From positions 1 to 6,338 of the forward strand of contig JAQWAJ010000109.1 in assembly GCA_028707745.1 (NCBI GenBank): a stretch of DNA of 6,338 nucleotides, read 5' to 3'. How positions within the stretch are numbered: position 1 is the stretch's first letter; each line of letters opens with the position of its first letter. Under the pieces are notes generated by a model that was not told where the DNA came from, did not search any database, and worked only from the letters and a program-made list of their open reading frames with translations. Position numbers and translations under genes: made by a program. Positions 1 to 6,338 of this stretch are shown here, piece by piece. The DNA is from Bacteroidales bacterium (lineage in GTDB: Bacteria > Bacteroidota > Bacteroidia > Bacteroidales > UBA12481).

Positions 1-1
1 T

Positions 2-1780
2 ACACAAACCAAAGCCCGGAAAATCAATGGTCAGCTGGAGACCGAAGTGCTTGCCGGGGATCTCAGAAAGGGAGACATTGTTCTTTGTGAAGCCGGCGAC
101 GTAATTCCTTCGGATGGAGAGGTCATTGAAGGCATTGCCAGTGTTGATGAATCGGCCATCACGGGTGAGTCCGCACCGGTAATCCGTGAAAGCGGCGGCG
201 ACCGATCGGCGGTGACCGGCGGAACCAAGGTGATCAGCGACCGGATACTGATCCGCATTACCACCGAACCGGGCAATACCTTTATCGACAGGATGATCGC
301 ACTGGTTGAAGGTGCCAAACGCCAGAAAACCCCGAATGAGATCGCCCTTTCCATACTACTGTCGGGTCTCTCAATTATATTTCTCCTGGCCGTTGTCACG
401 CTGCCCGCCTTCTTCGGATATAGCCTGACCGCTTCAGGGCAACCGTTATCCCAAAACCTCACCATCCCCGTTCTGATCTCCTTACTGGTATGTCTGATCC
501 CGACAACCATCGGAGGTTTGCTGAGTGCGATCGGGATCAGCGGCATGGACCGGCTATTGCGGCACAATGTGATCGCCACCAGCGGCCGTGCCATCGAAGC
601 CGCCGGTGATGTCGATGTATTATTACTGGATAAAACCGGCACCATCACCTTGGGCAACCGCATGGCAACGGATTTTATCGCCGGCGATGATACAGATCCC
701 GAAGAGTTGGCCGATGCCGCACAGTTTTCCTCTTTATCTGATGAAACACCCGAAGGACGCTCAATTGTGGTGCTGGCAAAGGAACAGTACGGTATTCGTG
801 GCCGTGACATCCAAAATCTACAGGCCACATTCATCCCGTTTACCGCGCAAACCCGCATGAGCGGTGTCGATTACAAATCCAGCGACGGGAAAACCCATCA
901 GATCAGAAAAGGTTCATCGGAAGCCATCCATTCCTTCGTTCTCCATAACAACGGGTTTTACCCCCATCGTATTCAGGAAATCGTATCGGAACTGGCCCGT
1001 CAGGGGGCAACCCCCTTGGTGGTAGCGGAAGACAACAGGGTTCTGGGAGTGATTCACCTAAAGGATGTTGTAAAAGGAGGTATCAAACAACGATTTGCCG
1101 AACTCCGGAGAATGGGCATCAAAACCGTCATGATTACGGGGGATAATGCACTAACTGCCGCCGCTATCGCAGCCGAAGCAGGAGTCGATGATTTTATGGC
1201 AGAAGCCAAACCCGAAGATAAACTGCGGCGAATCAGGTCCGAGCAGGCCGACGGCCACCTGGTCGGTATGATCGGCGACGGCACAAACGATGCCCCGGCA
1301 CTGGCCCAGGCCGACGTGGGAATCGCCATGAACTCAGGAACCCAGGCTGCACGCGAAGCAGGCAATATGGTCGATCTCGACAGCAACCCGACCAAACTGA
1401 TCGAAGTGGTTGAAGTGGGCAAACAACTACTCATGACCCGGGGAGCTCTGACCACCTTCAGCATTGCCAACGATGTGGCCAAATATTTCGCCATCATCCC
1501 CGCTATCGCCCTGTCACTCTATTCTGGCAAAACAGGCACAGGCCCGCTCTCGGCGCTCAACATCATGAACCTGGGCTCCCCGCAAGGCGCCATCCTCAGC
1601 GCCGTAATTTTCAATGCAATGATCATCATCCTTTTAGTTCCGCTGGCCCTGAAAGGAGTCCGTTATAAACCGGTTTCAGCCAATACTGCTTTAATCCGCA
1701 ATCTGCTGATTTTCGGACTAGGAGGGCTGATCGCACCGTTTATCGGAATTAAACTGATTGATATTCTGATCAATTTATAA
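2..1780 (+). CDS. kdpB: Potassium-transporting P-type ATPase subunit KdpB (5' partial)
   Basis: Catalytic subunit of the high-affinity K+ importer KdpFABC; it hydrolyses ATP in the inner membrane to drive K+ uptake through KdpA. The frame is open from base 2 with no start. By comparison with E. coli KdpB (682 residues), roughly the first 105 residues, covering the first two membrane helices, lie upstream. Visible in order: the actuator-domain TGES motif (bases 161-172), whose Ser matches the inhibitory phosphorylation site Ser162 of E. coli; the third helix from about 338; CLIPTTIGG of the fourth helix (491-517); the phosphorylation motif DKTGT with the catalytic Asp at 629-631; the nucleotide-binding RKGS near 905-916; MITGDN (1130-1147); GDGTNDAP (1274-1297); and the NDVAK of the fifth helix with the Asp (1472) and Lys (1481) characteristic of KdpB. 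Two more hydrophobic segments lead to the stop. The GTG at 47 is internal to the actuator domain and is not a start. All key residues are intact. Confidence 0.98.
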   Translation, partial: TQTKARKINGQLETEVLAGDLRKGDIVLCEAGDVIPSDGEVIEGIASVDESAITGESAPVIRESGGDRSAVTGGTKVISDRILIRITTEPGNTFIDRMIALVEGAKRQKTPNEIALSILLSGLSIIFLLAVVTLPAFFGYSLTASGQPLSQNLTIPVLISLLVCLIPTTIGGLLSAIGISGMDRLLRHNVIATSGRAIEAAGDVDVLLLDKTGTITLGNRMATDFIAGDDTDPEELADAAQFSSLSDETPEGRSIVVLAKEQYGIRGRDIQNLQATFIPFTAQTRMSGVDYKSSDGKTHQIRKGSSEAIHSFVLHNNGFYPHRIQEIVSELARQGATPLVVAEDNRVLGVIHLKDVVKGGIKQRFAELRRMGIKTVMITGDNALTAAAIAAEAGVDDFMAEAKPEDKLRRIRSEQADGHLVGMIGDGTNDAPALAQADVGIAMNSGTQAAREAGNMVDLDSNPTKLIEVVEVGKQLLMTRGALTTFSIANDVAKYFAIIPAIALSLYSGKTGTGPLSALNIMNLGSPQGAILSAVIFNAMIIILLVPLALKGVRYKPVSANTALIRNLLIFGLGGLIAPFIGIKLIDILINL

Positions 1781-1789
1781 TCAACCACC

Positions 1790-1987
1790 ATGGAACATCT
1801 GATCAATGACTTAAAAGAAAAAATCATTTCGCGCATGAATGACGAAATGGAGAAAATTCAAAGAATCGACGCCGGAACCAATAAAGAAGCAGTGCTGATC
1901 TCAGCAGGCAAAGTAATTGAGATGGAGTACATTATCTCGTTAATTGACAACATGTTGATTTACAACGATCAAACAAAACAATCATGA
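1790..1987 (+). CDS. Small acidic helical protein of unknown function inside the kdp operon
   Basis: I do not recognise a family. The product has 65 residues. It has no signal peptide and no convincing membrane span, so it is probably cytoplasmic. It has 12 Asp/Glu against 8 Lys/Arg (net about -4), no Cys, no Trp and no Pro. The pattern suggests two amphipathic helices, about residues 2-25 and 31-58, joined by a short DAGTN turn; a helical hairpin or oligomeric coiled coil is plausible (inference). It begins 9 bases after the kdpB stop, and its TGA overlaps the kdpC ATG by 4 bases (ATGA), which indicates co-translation with the transporter subunits. There is no Shine-Dalgarno sequence, as at the other starts here. 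By hand count it is about 36% GC, clearly lower than kdpB. KdpF, the usual small Kdp subunit, is a single membrane helix of about 29 residues encoded before kdpA, so this is not KdpF by size, character or position. The tight packing and clean frame support a real gene; the function is unknown. Confidence 0.75.
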   Translation: MEHLINDLKEKIISRMNDEMEKIQRIDAGTNKEAVLISAGKVIEMEYIISLIDNMLIYNDQTKQS

Positions 1988-2556
1988 AAACGTTGCTGAT
2001 TTCATTGAAGATATTTCTTTTTTTTACCGTTCTGACGGGGATTTTCTATCCGTTGCTGATAACCGGGATTGCCCAACTGGCGTTTCCGGCAAAAGCCAAC
2101 GGCAGCATGATCACAGAAAATGGCAAAACGGTTGGGAGCAAACTGATCGGGCAACAGTTTGACAGTGCGATTTATTTCACCCCGCGTCCCTCGGCTGTCA
2201 GCTACAACCCACTGCCTTCAGGAGGTTCAAACTTCGGCTTGACCAATCAAAAACTGATAGGGCTCGTGACCGAACGTGAGCAGCAGTTCATTGCATTCAA
2301 TCAGCTGGATACCCTGTCGGAGGTTCCGTCTGAAATGCTGTTTGCTTCAGCCAGTGGACTCGATCCGCATATCTCGCCGGAAGCTGCGCTCCTACAGGTG
2401 GAACGGATCGCGAAAGCACGAAAATTTAATCCGGATCAAAAACAGAGACTGGTGCAGGAAATCAAAATGCTTACTGAACCAGCACATTTCCTTTACCCTG
2501 GAAAACAAAGGATTAATGTTTTAATACTAAATTTATATACCGATCAGTTACAATGA
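1984..2556 (+). CDS. kdpC: Potassium-transporting ATPase subunit KdpC
   Basis: Single-span subunit of the Kdp K+ importer; in characterised complexes it sits against KdpA on the periplasmic side and is needed for assembly and activity. The 190-residue length is normal. One membrane helix spans about residues 7-29, after a short MKTLLISLK start. Family motifs follow in order: GSKLIGQQF (51-59), YF at 64-65, RPSAVSYNPLPSGGSN (68-83), ASGLDPHISPEAA (123-135) leading into QVERIAKAR (138-146), and the C-terminal GKQRINVLILN (173-183). The ATG at 1984 is chosen because it places the membrane helix correctly and overlaps the upstream small gene's stop as ATGA. The stop overlaps the kdpD start in the same way. 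A run of eight T (2018-2025) lies within the codons for the membrane helix; the frame is intact across it. Confidence 0.97.
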   Translation: MKTLLISLKIFLFFTVLTGIFYPLLITGIAQLAFPAKANGSMITENGKTVGSKLIGQQFDSAIYFTPRPSAVSYNPLPSGGSNFGLTNQKLIGLVTEREQQFIAFNQLDTLSEVPSEMLFASASGLDPHISPEAALLQVERIAKARKFNPDQKQRLVQEIKMLTEPAHFLYPGKQRINVLILNLYTDQLQ

Positions 2557-5243
2557 ATGATTATGCTGAGAACCGGCCCGATCCCGATGAGTTGTTAGCT
2601 ACCCTGCAAAACGAGGAAGAGAAAAGCAAGAGGGGTAAACTGAAGATCTTTTTCGGTATGTGCGCGGGTGTGGGAAAAACTTATTCCATGCTCCAGACTG
2701 CTCAAAGCGAAAAAAACAAGGGCAGTGATGTTATCGTAGGATTTGTCGAAACCCATAACCGGAAGGAAACCTCCTTGCTGGTTGAAGGGTTTGAGGTACT
2801 CCCCCGAAAGGTGCACCATTACAAATCCACACAGGTTGAGGAGATGGACCTCGACGCCATACTCAGCCGGAAGCCCAAAATCGTTCTGGTTGACGAACTG
2901 GCTCACACAAATGCCCCCGGCAGCCGGCATACCAAGCGATATCAGGATATACAGGAGATACTCGAACTTGGAATCGATGTTTATACCACCCTGAACGTCC
3001 AGCACCTCGAAAGCCGATCCGATACGGTTGCCCAGATCACGGGAATTATAATCAGGGAAACCGTTCCCGATGAGGTTTTTGAGAACGCCGAAGAGGTGGA
3101 GCTGATCGACCTGACTTCCGAGGAGTTGCTGCAAAGGCTATCTGAAGGAAAAGTGTACACCCCGGAAAGATCCATGGAGGCGATTGAAAATTTCTTCAGG
3201 AAGGGCAATATCAATGCACTACGGGAAATGTCGCTGCGTATTGTTGCTGACCGGGTGGATAAACAATTGCATGATTATTTACAACGCAAACGAATACGCG
3301 GCCCCTGGAAATCAGGGCTCCACCTGCTTGTTGCCATCGATTACCGCCTGCAATCCATGAGAGTGCTCCGATGGGCCAAAAACCTTTCCTATTCCATGGG
3401 AGCCGGAATCCAGGCTATCTATGTTGAAACCGCACACAACCTGTCGGATGCAGAACATCAGCAACTGGATAAAAACATCAAACTTGCCAAACAACTCGGG
3501 ATCAAATTCCGCATTATCACCCATGATGATGTGGTGAAAGCCATCGTCGATTTTGCGCAGAAAGAGAACGTCACCCATATTATTGTCGGGAAACCCCGGA
3601 TTCGCAACATACTTTCCATGTTCCGCCTGGGTAACTTCGTAAACCGGCTGATCCGTTACAGCGGTAATATCGATGTATATATCCTGGGGTCCGACCGGCA
3701 GGCTAAGGATCGTTTCAGAAAACTGGGCTCACTGCCGGCCTTTACTACATCCAGCATCTGGCAATACCTGCTCCCGGCTTTTTATGTCGTGCTTACCTCC
3801 GGCATTTGCTTTCTCCTTAAAGAGTTTACCGGATATCAGGTGGTTTCTCTTATTCTGCTATTTCTGGTTTCCATTCTGGCTGTTTTTTACGGCACCGGAC
3901 CGATTTTACTGGCAGCAACGCTGAGTGCTCTGATCTGGGACTTCTTCTTCATCCCTCCTTCCTTCACGCTCCATGTTGGGGAACCCGTGGACGTATTAAT
4001 GCTGATCATGTTTTTTACAGTTGCCTTTCTGAATGGTGTTTTGACCTCCAGGGTTAGACGGCAGGAACAAAAAATCAGAATCCGTGAAGAACGCACTCAA
4101 GCATTGTATGAGATAACCCGGGAGCTCTCCATGACCACCGGCATCGACGAAGTCATCCAGGTAGCCGTTCGATATATCCAAAAATACTTTAAACTGGATG
4201 GCATAATTTTCCTGAAAAACAGCTCCAACCATCTGGACAACAATATGCTTAACAGCTCAGGCATCTCCTGGTCAGAGAACGATATCAGTATAGCAAACTG
4301 GGTTTTCCGGCACTCGGCAAAAGCCGGAAAGTTTACCGATACTCTCCCTTCCTCCGATTACACGATCTATCCGCTCACCGGAATTAACGAAAACATCGGG
4401 GTCATTGCGGTCAAGCATGAAAAATCGTTCACGCAGGGTGAGGACCAGTTCTGGGAAGCACTCCTGTCGCAGGTCTCCGGTAAATTTGAACGGGAATTTT
4501 TACGGATTACAGCTAAAAGGACCTATCTGCTTGATGAATCGGACAAGCTCTATAAAACCCTCTTCAATTCTATCTCTCATGAACTGCGAATTCCCGTGGC
4601 CACTATCATGGGAGCCTCCGATACCCTTTTGGCCCAGAGTTATCCCGATGAAGTAAAAATAAAACTCTATTCCGAGATAAACACCGCTTCTGTCAGACTC
4701 AACAGACTGATTGAAAACCTATTGAACATGTCGCGACTAGAGTCCGGCAGGATTACCCTGAGGCCCGACTGGTGTGATGTTCACGACCTGGTCAACAAAG
4801 TAACTGATAATCTGAGTAGTGAACTGGCCCCGTTCAAGCTTTCGGTGGTAATTCCACCTGATATGCCTTTGGTTTACATCGATTTCGGATTGATGGAGCA
4901 GGTTTTGCACAATCTGGTTATCAATGCCACCCAGAATGCCCCGGTGGCAACCAATATCAGGCTTAAGTTTTTCTATGACAACGGCTTTCTGACCATCCAG
5001 GTAATGGACCGCGGAAAAGGTTTCCCGGCCGATGAAATAGAATCGGTGTTCAACAAGTTTTATCGGGGTAAGGAGTCTATCACCGGAGGCACCGGTCTAG
5101 GCCTGTCGATTGTTAAAGGCTTTGTCGAAGCTCATCAGGGTACGGTTAAAGCAGCAAACAGGAACAACGGCGGGGCATTGTTCACCATCCGGATACCGGT
5201 GAAAACATCTGACATTAATAACCTCAGCAAACCAGATGAATAA
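2553..5243 (+). CDS. kdpD: Osmosensitive K+ channel sensor histidine kinase KdpD, full length
   Basis: Inner-membrane sensor kinase that responds to K+ limitation or osmotic stress and phosphorylates KdpE. At 896 residues it matches the full-length E. coli form (894). Domains in order: the N-terminal KdpD sensor ATPase region with Walker A GMCAGVGKT (35-43), Walker B-like VLVDELAHTN (111-120) and APGSRHTKRYQD (121-132); a universal-stress-protein-like domain at about 253-380; four membrane helices in the DUF4118 region (about 401-422, 428-447, 449-468, 478-498); a basic linker, then a GAF-like domain at about 505-655; the HisKA dimerisation domain with SISHELRIP and phospho-acceptor His676; and a HATPase domain with N-box HNLVINATQNAP (786-797, Asn791), G1 box DRGKGFP (819-825) and G2 box GGTGLGLS (845-852). 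All catalytic motifs are present. The N-box reads NATQNAP where NAxKYxP is common. The start overlaps the kdpC stop as ATGA; kdpE begins on the base after the stop. Confidence 0.98.
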   Translation: MNDYAENRPDPDELLATLQNEEEKSKRGKLKIFFGMCAGVGKTYSMLQTAQSEKNKGSDVIVGFVETHNRKETSLLVEGFEVLPRKVHHYKSTQVEEMDLDAILSRKPKIVLVDELAHTNAPGSRHTKRYQDIQEILELGIDVYTTLNVQHLESRSDTVAQITGIIIRETVPDEVFENAEEVELIDLTSEELLQRLSEGKVYTPERSMEAIENFFRKGNINALREMSLRIVADRVDKQLHDYLQRKRIRGPWKSGLHLLVAIDYRLQSMRVLRWAKNLSYSMGAGIQAIYVETAHNLSDAEHQQLDKNIKLAKQLGIKFRIITHDDVVKAIVDFAQKENVTHIIVGKPRIRNILSMFRLGNFVNRLIRYSGNIDVYILGSDRQAKDRFRKLGSLPAFTTSSIWQYLLPAFYVVLTSGICFLLKEFTGYQVVSLILLFLVSILAVFYGTGPILLAATLSALIWDFFFIPPSFTLHVGEPVDVLMLIMFFTVAFLNGVLTSRVRRQEQKIRIREERTQALYEITRELSMTTGIDEVIQVAVRYIQKYFKLDGIIFLKNSSNHLDNNMLNSSGISWSENDISIANWVFRHSAKAGKFTDTLPSSDYTIYPLTGINENIGVIAVKHEKSFTQGEDQFWEALLSQVSGKFEREFLRITAKRTYLLDESDKLYKTLFNSISHELRIPVATIMGASDTLLAQSYPDEVKIKLYSEINTASVRLNRLIENLLNMSRLESGRITLRPDWCDVHDLVNKVTDNLSSELAPFKLSVVIPPDMPLVYIDFGLMEQVLHNLVINATQNAPVATNIRLKFFYDNGFLTIQVMDRGKGFPADEIESVFNKFYRGKESITGGTGLGLSIVKGFVEAHQGTVKAANRNNGGALFTIRIPVKTSDINNLSKPDE

Positions 5244-5927
5244 ATGTCAAACTCGGGAACCATATTGATTATCGATGATGAAGTCCAGATCCGGCGATTG
5301 CTCGAGATCACCCTTTCGGCAAACGGGTACAAGATCTGCGAAGCTTCATCCGGGCAGGAGGGCCTGGTTCAGGCCGCAACCATGCAGCCAGTTCTCATCA
5401 TTCTCGATCTGGGCCTGCCCGATACCGACGGATTGGATATCCTCAGGCGGCTCAGGGAATGGTACCAAAAACCCGTGATCATCCTTTCGGTCCGGAATTC
5501 AGAAGAAGACATTGTTAAAGCCCTCGATATCGGCGCCAATGACTATCTGACCAAACCGTTCCGTACCGGAGAACTGTTGGCCAGAATTCGTGTTGCCATC
5601 AGGCAGAGTCAGGGGATTGGAGAAAACCCGGTACTCACATTCGGAAATCTGTCGATCGACCTGGCCAGCCATACCGTCCACAAAAAAGAGGAACTAATCA
5701 AGCTCACCTCAACCGAATTCTCCCTCCTGGCACTTCTTGCCCGAAACGAAGGCCGGGTTTTAACCCATCAATATATTCTGAAGGAGATCTGGGGTTTCGG
5801 CTATATCGAGCAAACCCAGTATCTCCGGGTATTTGTCGCCCAGCTACGTAAAAAGATCGAGGATAACCCGGCAAAGCCAATCCTGCTGAATACTGAATCA
5901 GGAATCGGGTACCGGTTCGGAAGCTGA
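5244..5927 (+). CDS. kdpE: Two-component response regulator KdpE (OmpR/PhoB family)
   Basis: Cytoplasmic DNA-binding regulator that is phosphorylated by KdpD and, in characterised systems, activates the kdp promoter. The 227 residues have the usual two-domain layout. The receiver domain (about 6-118) carries the acidic pair Asp11/Asp12, the phospho-acceptor Asp55 within ILDLGLPD, the switch residue Ser82 and the conserved Lys104 in YLTKPF. The winged-helix DNA-binding domain (about 128-226) shows LTSTEFSLLALLARNEGRVL, the helix leading into EIWG, the recognition-helix region QYLRVFVAQLRKKIE, and the C-terminal GIGYRF hairpin. Its ATG is directly adjacent to the kdpD TAA (TAAATG), so termination-reinitiation coupling is likely. 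The immediate partner gene and intact phosphorylation residues support KdpE over another OmpR-family regulator. It is the last gene of the operon in this window. Confidence 0.97.
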   Translation: MSNSGTILIIDDEVQIRRLLEITLSANGYKICEASSGQEGLVQAATMQPVLIILDLGLPDTDGLDILRRLREWYQKPVIILSVRNSEEDIVKALDIGANDYLTKPFRTGELLARIRVAIRQSQGIGENPVLTFGNLSIDLASHTVHKKEELIKLTSTEFSLLALLARNEGRVLTHQYILKEIWGFGYIEQTQYLRVFVAQLRKKIEDNPAKPILLNTESGIGYRFGS

Positions 5928-5962
5928 ACACACTCCTGTTGGAGACCGGAGAATATTCTTTC

Positions 5963-5990
5963 ATGTTATATCCTGAACATAATTAGTTTA
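5963..5990 (+). terminator. Possible weak terminator after kdpE
   Basis: ATGTT (5963-5967) can pair with AACAT (5976-5980) across an 8-base loop, followed by the AT-rich AATTAGTTTA. The position, 36 bases past the kdpE stop, suits an operon end. The stem is short and AT-rich and there is no uninterrupted T-tract, so this is a tentative call; termination may use another mechanism. Confidence 0.2.
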
Positions 5991-6002
5991 TCCAAATAAC
6001 AT

Positions 6003-6010
6003 TAATTTTA
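6003..6010 (+). promoter_or_regulatory. Possible Bacteroidota-type -7 promoter element
   Basis: TAATTTTA matches the Bacteroides -7 consensus TAnnTTTG at every defined base except the last. It would place transcription start near 6017 and give a leader of roughly 30 bases before the ATG at 6046. I found no good -33 TTTG element at the usual spacing of about 20 bases, so the call rests on one short, AT-rich match and on position. Confidence 0.25.
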
Positions 6011-6045
6011 GCAGGATCATATTGTCGAATTTTACCGTTCATCAC

Positions 6046-6338
6046 ATGAAATACAAAAGCATTATCGGAATTACTACAGGTCTTTTTCTGATGTTCCTCG
6101 CCGGGGCTATTGGTCAAAACACCAAATCTACAGTTAAAAAAGAAAATGTTTATGAGTGGCGCGGAGAAAACAGAAAAGGGATCTATCCTGATGTCAATCT
6201 CCTGAAATCATGGCCGGCAGAGGGCCCGCAGGTGGTTTGGGAATACATGGGCGTTGGCAATGGATACGGCTCCCCGGTCTTCACCAACGACAAAATGTAT
6301 ATCCAGGGTGAAGTGGATAGTCTGGCTTATCTGTTTGC
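6046..6338 (+). CDS. Secreted PQQ-like beta-propeller (BamB-like) protein, 3' partial
   Basis: Only the first 97 residues are present; the frame runs off the window end without a stop. The start has a clear signal peptide: MKYKS, then a hydrophobic core at about residues 6-20, and a likely signal peptidase I site after Ala21-Ile22-Gly23. There is no lipobox Cys, so it is probably periplasmic or exported rather than a lipoprotein. The mature part opens with YEWRGENRKGIYP (36-48), then LLKSWP (52-57), GPQVVWEY (60-67) and GNGYGSPVF (71-79). This is typical of the first blade of PQQ-binding-like repeat proteins (quinoprotein-like propellers, often annotated as BamB-like or outer membrane biogenesis proteins). 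From this fragment alone it is impossible to tell whether it is an enzyme that binds PQQ or a cofactor-free propeller. It sits 118 bases beyond kdpE and has no visible functional link to K+ transport, so it is probably a separate transcription unit. Confidence 0.78.
   Translation, partial: MKYKSIIGITTGLFLMFLAGAIGQNTKSTVKKENVYEWRGENRKGIYPDVNLLKSWPAEGPQVVWEYMGVGNGYGSPVFTNDKMYIQGEVDSLAYLF

Larger units (their letters stand above)
5928..6045. other. Intergenic region between the kdp operon and the next gene
   Basis: A 118-base, mostly AT-rich gap without a credible gene on either strand. It should hold the end of the kdp transcript and the promoter of the downstream gene. I see only weak structure: CTCC/GGAG arms with a TGTT loop (5933-5944), a perfect 10-base palindrome AGAATATTCT (5950-5959), and a 5-base-pair ATGTT/AACAT hairpin (5963-5980). 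None has the strong GC stem and T-run of a textbook intrinsic terminator. Confidence 0.6.

Noticed and set aside
31..858. A long open frame (275 codons) on the - strand opposite kdpB
   Set aside because: It is antisense to strongly conserved KdpB motifs (TGES, DKTGT). Its product is Ser/Pro/Arg-rich low-information sequence with no recognisable domain, as expected of a shadow frame.
1054..1497. Another - strand open frame (147 codons) opposite the GDGTNDAP region of kdpB
   Set aside because: Same shadow effect in GC-rich coding sequence; the + strand frame is a complete, conserved P-type ATPase domain.
1523..1549. SGKTGTG in KdpB resembling a P-loop
   Set aside because: It lies in the loop between two membrane helices and lacks the first Gly at the right spacing for a Walker A motif. 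P-type ATPases bind ATP in a different domain, which is intact here.
47..1780. GTG at base 47 as the start of a 577-residue KdpB
   Set aside because: The conserved frame continues upstream to base 2, and this start would remove the first membrane helices and part of the actuator domain. The gene is cut by the window edge, not short.
1790..1987. Reading the small gene as KdpF
   Set aside because: KdpF is a very short single membrane helix encoded before kdpA. This protein is 65 residues, charged and without a membrane span.
2018..2025. Run of eight T in kdpC that could allow slippage or phase variation
   Set aside because: The frame is intact and the run simply encodes Phe residues of the membrane helix. 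A single short tract without other evidence does not support phase variation.
1991..2060. Direct repeat CGTTGCTGAT at 1991-2000 and 2051-2060
   Set aside because: Both copies encode similar Leu-rich parts of the KdpC membrane segment. Ten bases in similar coding contexts can recur by chance, and there is no further copy or structure around them.

Overview
The window is the 3' part of a potassium-responsive kdp operon, all on the + strand, followed by the 5' end of an unrelated gene. The source is most likely a member of the Bacteroidota. The protein sequences are Bacteroidota-like, none of the starts has a Shine-Dalgarno sequence, the upstream regions are A/T-rich, and the last gene encodes a secreted PQQ-like beta-propeller protein of a kind common in that phylum. 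This placement is inference. No marker gene is present, and I would not go below phylum with confidence.

Layout: kdpB (2-1780) lacks its 5' end, with about 105 residues outside the window. A 65-residue gene of unknown function follows (1790-1987), then kdpC (1984-2556), full-length kdpD (2553-5243) and kdpE (5244-5927). The junctions are very tight. The small gene and kdpC overlap by 4 bases (ATGA), kdpC and kdpD overlap the same way, and kdpD stops directly against the kdpE start (TAAATG). A 118-base gap (5928-6045) separates kdpE from the last, 3'-truncated gene (6046-6338).

How the genes work together: KdpB is the P-type ATPase subunit that energises high-affinity K+ import through KdpA, which is presumably encoded just upstream. 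KdpC is the single-span periplasmic-side subunit of the same complex. KdpD (sensor histidine kinase) and KdpE (OmpR-type regulator) form the two-component system that classically switches on kdp transcription under K+ limitation or osmotic stress. The operon promoter and KdpE operator are expected upstream of kdpA, outside the window.

The most unusual element is the small gene between kdpB and kdpC. The classical kdpFABC order has nothing there. It encodes an acidic, apparently soluble, helical protein that is translationally linked to kdpC and clearly more AT-rich than its neighbours. It is the best candidate here for an undescribed Kdp accessory component. The rest of the window is a well-conserved, ordinary Kdp system.
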